From Bacteroidota bacterium (GTDB lineage: Bacteria > Bacteroidota > Bacteroidia > Chitinophagales > Chitinophagaceae), in the NCBI GenBank assembly GCA_023429365.1, contig JAEYVW010000010.1, positions 1 through 20,091 of the forward strand: a stretch of DNA of 20,091 nt, in the 5' to 3' direction. The position numbers and the translations under genes are program-made. The notes beneath the pieces are model-generated. The model saw only the letters and a list, made by a program, of their open reading frames with translations. It was not told the DNA's origin and did no database searches. Positions 17,356 through 20,091 of the stretch are shown here, piece after piece (positions within the stretch are counted from its first letter, which is position 1; the number at the start of each line of letters is the position of its first letter).

Positions 17356-17720
17356 TAAAAGCGGTACTATATTGTTTCCTGTATGCGATGCTCAACGTAT
17401 CAGGCGCAGCGATCATCAAATGGAAACTCAAGGGACGTGTGCTGAACTCTTTTTCAGACTGGCTGCAGTTCCTGTTGAACATACAGGTGATCGGGGCATT
17501 TGTGATCATATTTGTTTCAGCCCTGGTAATGTTTAAAGCCCTGTCGGCTGCTAATTTCACATTTGTTATTCCTGTGTCGGCCGGTATCAATTTCATACTT
17601 ACCATCATAGCAGGCTATTATATTTTCAAAGATCACTTGAACCTGGCATCTTTTATTGGTTTCACACTGATCATTTCTGGTATTATATTATTAAGTATAA
17701 ACAACGCACAACATGCATAA
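17352..17720 (+). CDS. Small four-helix EamA/SMR-like membrane protein, putative lipid-linked sugar flippase
   Basis: The 122-residue protein consists of four hydrophobic helices: about residues 3-22, 38-62, 66-88 and 95-117. It has a short C-terminal tail. The order, an early lysine after the first helix (AAIIKWKLKG) and the VIPVSAGINFILTIIAGYYIF segment resemble half-size EamA/SMR proteins such as ArnE/ArnF, which are thought to flip undecaprenyl-phosphate aminoarabinose across the inner membrane. A GtrA-type protein would do the same job but has a different sequence. Translational coupling to the polyprenyl-phosphate glycosyltransferase (4-bp overlap) supports a joint role. The 3' end overlaps the epimerase gene by 8 bp. 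The flippase function is inferred from family and neighbour. Confidence 0.75.
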   Translation: MIKAVLYCFLYAMLNVSGAAIIKWKLKGRVLNSFSDWLQFLLNIQVIGAFVIIFVSALVMFKALSAANFTFVIPVSAGINFILTIIAGYYIFKDHLNLASFIGFTLIISGIILLSINNAQHA

Positions 17721-18690
17721 TAAAGTTAAAGACAGTACAATCCTCGTTACCGGTGGCGCGGGCTTTATCGGTTCCTACGTGATCGAAGAGCTCATACCGC
17801 TGCAACCCAGGAAGATCATCATCATCGACAATTTCATCCGGGGCAGCCGTGAGAACATGAAATCTTTCATCAATAACCCGATCATTGAGTTGCATGAAGC
17901 CGATATCCGCGATACAGCTGTATTGGAAAGCTGCATTGCCGGCTGCGATTATGTGTTTCATATGGCTGCACTCCGTATAAATGCATGCGCGGCTAACCCC
18001 CGCGACGGGTTTGATGTGATGCTCAAATCTACTTTCGAGGTTGCCGACCTGTGTAATAAGCATAAGGTGAAAAAAGTGATCTATAGTTCCAGCGCTTCAG
18101 TGTACGGGCTGGCGCAGCATTTCCCAACTCCTGAAACAGATAATCCATACAATAACCAGACTTTTTATGGCGCCGCGAAAATGTGGGGCGAGCAGCTTTT
18201 CAGGAGCTATAAATTCATGTATGGCCTGGATTATGTCGCACTTCGCTATTTTAACGCTTATGGCCCGCGGATGGATACCGATGGCAAGTATACCGAGGTA
18301 ATGATCAAGTGGCTCGATTGTATTCGTGATGGCAGAAATCCATTGATCTATGGCGACGGTTCCACCACGATGGATTTTGTATATGTGAGAGATATTGCGC
18401 GGGCGAATGTGGCCGCACTTCAGGCTGACGTGACGGATGAGGCGTTTAATATTGGCAACTGCGAGGAAACAAGCCTTAAACAACTGCTGGATGTATTGTT
18501 GAAAGTAAACGATTCAACGCTCGAGCCTGAATACAGGGAAGAAAATTCCATCAACCCCGTAAGCCGCAGGCTTGCTGATATCAGCAAGGCGAAGGATCTG
18601 CTTGGATTTACACCTACTGTTAGCCTTGAGCAGGGAATGAAAGAACTCAGTAAATGGTATTTCGATAAAATTAAAATAACTGTCAACTAA
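17713..18690 (+). CDS. NAD-dependent nucleotide-sugar epimerase (extended SDR family)
   Basis: The 325-residue protein is an extended short-chain dehydrogenase: cofactor loop TGGAGFIGS (residues 13-21), SSSASVYG at 125-132, catalytic Y152 and K156 in YGAAK, and RYFNAYGPR in the substrate region. The SSxASVYG string matches GalE-type C4 epimerases. Sugar 4,6-dehydratases carry STDEVYG there, and their Asp-Glu pair is replaced here by A128-S129, so a dehydratase role is unlikely. It probably interconverts C4 epimers of a UDP-hexose, UDP-HexNAc or UDP-uronate. It overlaps the flippase gene by 8 bp and shares one base with the next aminotransferase gene (TAATG). The pairing with an aminotransferase may mean that the 4-keto sugar is aminated elsewhere, or that the two act on different sugars. 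Confidence 0.83.
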   Translation: MHNKVKDSTILVTGGAGFIGSYVIEELIPLQPRKIIIIDNFIRGSRENMKSFINNPIIELHEADIRDTAVLESCIAGCDYVFHMAALRINACAANPRDGFDVMLKSTFEVADLCNKHKVKKVIYSSSASVYGLAQHFPTPETDNPYNNQTFYGAAKMWGEQLFRSYKFMYGLDYVALRYFNAYGPRMDTDGKYTEVMIKWLDCIRDGRNPLIYGDGSTTMDFVYVRDIARANVAALQADVTDEAFNIGNCEETSLKQLLDVLLKVNDSTLEPEYREENSINPVSRRLADISKAKDLLGFTPTVSLEQGMKELSKWYFDKIKITVN

Positions 18691-19832
18691 TGATACCCAT
18701 AGCTAAACCTTACCTGACCGCCGACGAAGCGCAGGCTGCATACGATACCATCCTTACCGGTTGGATCACGCAGGGCCCTCGTGTTGCGGAGTTTGAAGAA
18801 AAATTCGCGGCTTATACCGGCGCTAAATACGCCGTAGCCGTTTCTAACTGTACAACCGCACTCCACCTGGCAATGATCGTTGCCGGTGTTGGTCCCGGAG
18901 ATGAAGTGATCTGCCCTTCGATGAGTTATATAGCCACGGCAAACTGTATCCGGTATGTTGGTGCAATACCTGTGTTTGCCGAAATCAACCCGGCCAATTA
19001 TAACCTCGATGTAGAGGATGCCGCCAGGAAGATCACGTCTAAAACAAAAGCCATATTATTGGTGCACCAGATCGGCATGCCCGCTGATATTGACGCCTTC
19101 CGTCAACTGGCAGATAAGCACGGTTTGAAACTGATCGAAGACGCCGCTTGTGCCGCCGGTTCATCTTACAAGGGGGCGAAGATTGGCAGTCACTCGGAAT
19201 TAGTTTGCTTTTCTCTACACCCACGCAAGGTGATCTCCACCGGCGACGGCGGTTTTGTGACAACCAACCGTGAAGATTACTACCAGCGTATGAAACTGCT
19301 GCGCCAGCATGGTATGTCGGTCAATGACCGGGTTCGCCATGAATCATCGAAGCTGATCTTTGAAGATCATGTGGAAGTAGGCTACAATTACCGCATGACG
19401 GATATCCAAGCTGCAGTGGGATTAAAACAACTGGAAAAGCTGGACTGGATCGTGGAGGAAAGAAGAAAGATCGCGTTTCGTTATAACGAAGCATTTAGGG
19501 ATATTGAACACATACAACTCCCTATCGAGGAAGAAGGCTATTTCAGCAATTACCAGTCTTACAGTATCTATCTGAAAGACGATTGTCCAGTAGGGAGGAA
19601 CGATATCATGCAAAAAATGCTGGATGCCGGCATCTCAACCCGCCGGGGTATTATGACTTCACACCGCGAGACGGCATACAAAACCGACTACGCAGGATTA
19701 TCATTGCCTGTGTCGGAAAAGTCGGCGGACAGGAGTATTATCCTGCCCCTGTATATCCCCATGAGCAATGAAGACATTGAAAAAGTGATCGAGACTTTCC
19801 GTATGCTCGTTGGCGTACCGGTCGTGTCCTGA
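18690..19832 (+). CDS. Second DegT/DnrJ/EryC1/StrS-family PLP-dependent aminotransferase
   Basis: The 380-residue protein opens with IPIAKPYLTADEA and ILTGWITQGPRV, typical of perosamine/4-amino-sugar synthases. It has the phosphate loop SNCTTALHLAM, the cofactor aspartate in LIEDAACAAGS, and lysine K180 in FSLHPRKVISTGDGGF. This lysine context differs clearly from that of the first aminotransferase (YPGKNLG), so the two are not recent duplicates and probably act on different substrates. The GDGGF form is frequent in enzymes that aminate C4 of UDP- or GDP-4-keto-6-deoxy sugars, but no 4,6-dehydratase lies in the window. It is the last gene of the operon; a terminator hairpin follows 22 bp after the stop. 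Family certain, substrate open. Confidence 0.86.
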   Translation: MIPIAKPYLTADEAQAAYDTILTGWITQGPRVAEFEEKFAAYTGAKYAVAVSNCTTALHLAMIVAGVGPGDEVICPSMSYIATANCIRYVGAIPVFAEINPANYNLDVEDAARKITSKTKAILLVHQIGMPADIDAFRQLADKHGLKLIEDAACAAGSSYKGAKIGSHSELVCFSLHPRKVISTGDGGFVTTNREDYYQRMKLLRQHGMSVNDRVRHESSKLIFEDHVEVGYNYRMTDIQAAVGLKQLEKLDWIVEERRKIAFRYNEAFRDIEHIQLPIEEEGYFSNYQSYSIYLKDDCPVGRNDIMQKMLDAGISTRRGIMTSHRETAYKTDYAGLSLPVSEKSADRSIILPLYIPMSNEDIEKVIETFRMLVGVPVVS

Positions 19833-19854
19833 TCGATTTATTAGAGACATAATT

Positions 19855-19896
19855 AAACGATGACTGTCCCGGCCTACCCGGGACAGTTCCGTTTTA
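19855..19896 (+). terminator. Rho-independent-like terminator at the end of the sugar operon
   Basis: A perfect 10-bp stem, ACTGTCCCGG (19863-19872) with CCGGGACAGT (19878-19887), closes a 5-nt loop CCTAC. AAACG (19855-19859) can extend it by pairing with CGTTT (19890-19894) across a small internal loop. A short T-run (19892-19895) follows. It lies just after the stop of the last operon gene and before a new promoter, where an operon end is expected. Confidence 0.8.
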
Positions 19897-19907
19897 TCAT
19901 AATGTCT

Positions 19908-19936
19908 TTTGTCTTCACGACAAAGAGTTACTTTTG
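19908..19936 (+). promoter_or_regulatory. Bacteroidota-type promoter of the nucleotide-sugar dehydrogenase gene
   Basis: TTTG at 19908-19911 and the perfect -7 octamer TACTTTTG at 19929-19936 are separated by 17 bp, slightly shorter than the 19 bp of the operon promoter but within the range reported for Bacteroidota. Transcription would start at about 19942, giving a leader of 40-55 nt before the next gene. A small hairpin (CGATT with AATCG, 19955-19970) lies in that leader. Confidence 0.6.
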
Positions 19937-19982
19937 AAACGTCTTAATTTTTTTCGATTGACAGAAATCGATCCTTTGAAAA

Positions 19983-20091
19983 ATGGCATTAACGATGAAA
20001 AAAATCAGCGTAATCGGGTTTGGCAAGATTGGACAGGCTGTGGCGGCCAATATCCTTAAACATGGGATCAAAGTCAACGCTGTTGATATAG
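19983..20091 (+). CDS. Nucleotide-sugar 6-dehydrogenase, N-terminal fragment (runs off window)
   Basis: The frame is open to the right edge. From the ATG at 19995 it reads MKKISVIGFGKIGQ and continues to AVDI. This is the N-terminal Rossmann strand-loop-helix with GxGxxG (GFGKIG), as in UDP-glucose/UDP-HexNAc 6-dehydrogenases (UDG/WbpA/WecC families). An in-frame ATG at 19983 would add four residues (MALT); family members usually start near MKKI, so 19995 may be the true start. If it is a WbpA-type enzyme it would oxidise UDP-GlcNAc to the uronic acid that the first three operon genes could modify further. Only about 36 codons are visible, so the subfamily is inference. It has its own promoter and is separated from the operon by a terminator. 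Confidence 0.7.
   Translation, partial: MALTMKKISVIGFGKIGQAVAANILKHGIKVNAVDI

Noticed and set aside
17713..18690. SDR protein considered as a PseB-type 4,6-dehydratase starting pseudaminic acid synthesis
   Set aside because: The Asp-Glu pair of dehydratases is replaced by Ala-Ser in SSSASVYG, and no PseI, PseF or PseG homologue is in the window.
1..20091. Search for CRISPR arrays, insertion sequences, phage genes, tRNA or rRNA genes and defence systems
   Set aside because: No repeated spacer-repeat pattern, transposase, integrase, RNA gene or defence-type domain was seen.

Overview
The window looks like chromosomal DNA from a Bacteroidota bacterium, probably of the Chitinophagaceae type. 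Three things support this: a full-length SprA (the giant outer-membrane translocon of the type IX secretion system, T9SS), the ruvA-sprA gene order typical of the phylum, and two Bacteroidota-type promoters sharing the -7 element TACTTTTG. The family-level assignment is inference. No tRNA, rRNA, CRISPR array, insertion sequence or prophage gene was seen.

Layout. Positions 1-213 hold the 3' end of ruvA. Positions 252-7487 hold sprA, read from a TTG start. A convergent gene on the minus strand (7498-9345) encodes a multi-spanning GT-C-type glycosyltransferase. A 492-bp non-coding region (9346-9837) follows, with a good promoter at 9547-9577 and a leader of about 250 nt that can fold. Positions 9838-19832 are a tightly packed, twelve-gene plus-strand operon with overlaps or very short gaps at most junctions. 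It is closed by a strong terminator hairpin at 19855-19896. A second promoter (19908-19936) then drives a nucleotide-sugar dehydrogenase gene that runs off the window end.

How the genes fit together (inference from family membership). The first three operon genes (Gfo/Idh/MocA oxidoreductase, left-handed beta-helix acyltransferase, DegT aminotransferase), together with the dehydrogenase at the right edge, match the WbpA/B/D/E (WlbA/B/C) set that makes UDP-2,3-diacetamido-glucuronic acid-type sugars. The next five genes (an unrecognised Rossmann-like protein, GNAT acyltransferase, VOC/glyoxalase-fold protein, full-length FkbH-like HAD protein, acyl carrier protein) look like a module that builds a glycerate-derived acyl group on an ACP for attachment to an amino sugar. 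The last four genes are a polyprenyl-phosphate glycosyltransferase, a small EamA/SMR-like membrane protein (putative flippase), an NAD-dependent sugar epimerase and a second DegT aminotransferase. With the upstream GT-C enzyme, the glycosyltransferase and flippase would complete a route in which an undecaprenyl-phosphate sugar is made, flipped and transferred in the periplasm.

The most interesting possibility is that a Wbp-type diamino-uronate pathway lies beside the T9SS translocon gene. In Porphyromonas gingivalis a Wbp/Vim-pathway sugar links T9SS cargo to A-LPS. Whether this locus does something similar cannot be decided from sequence alone.
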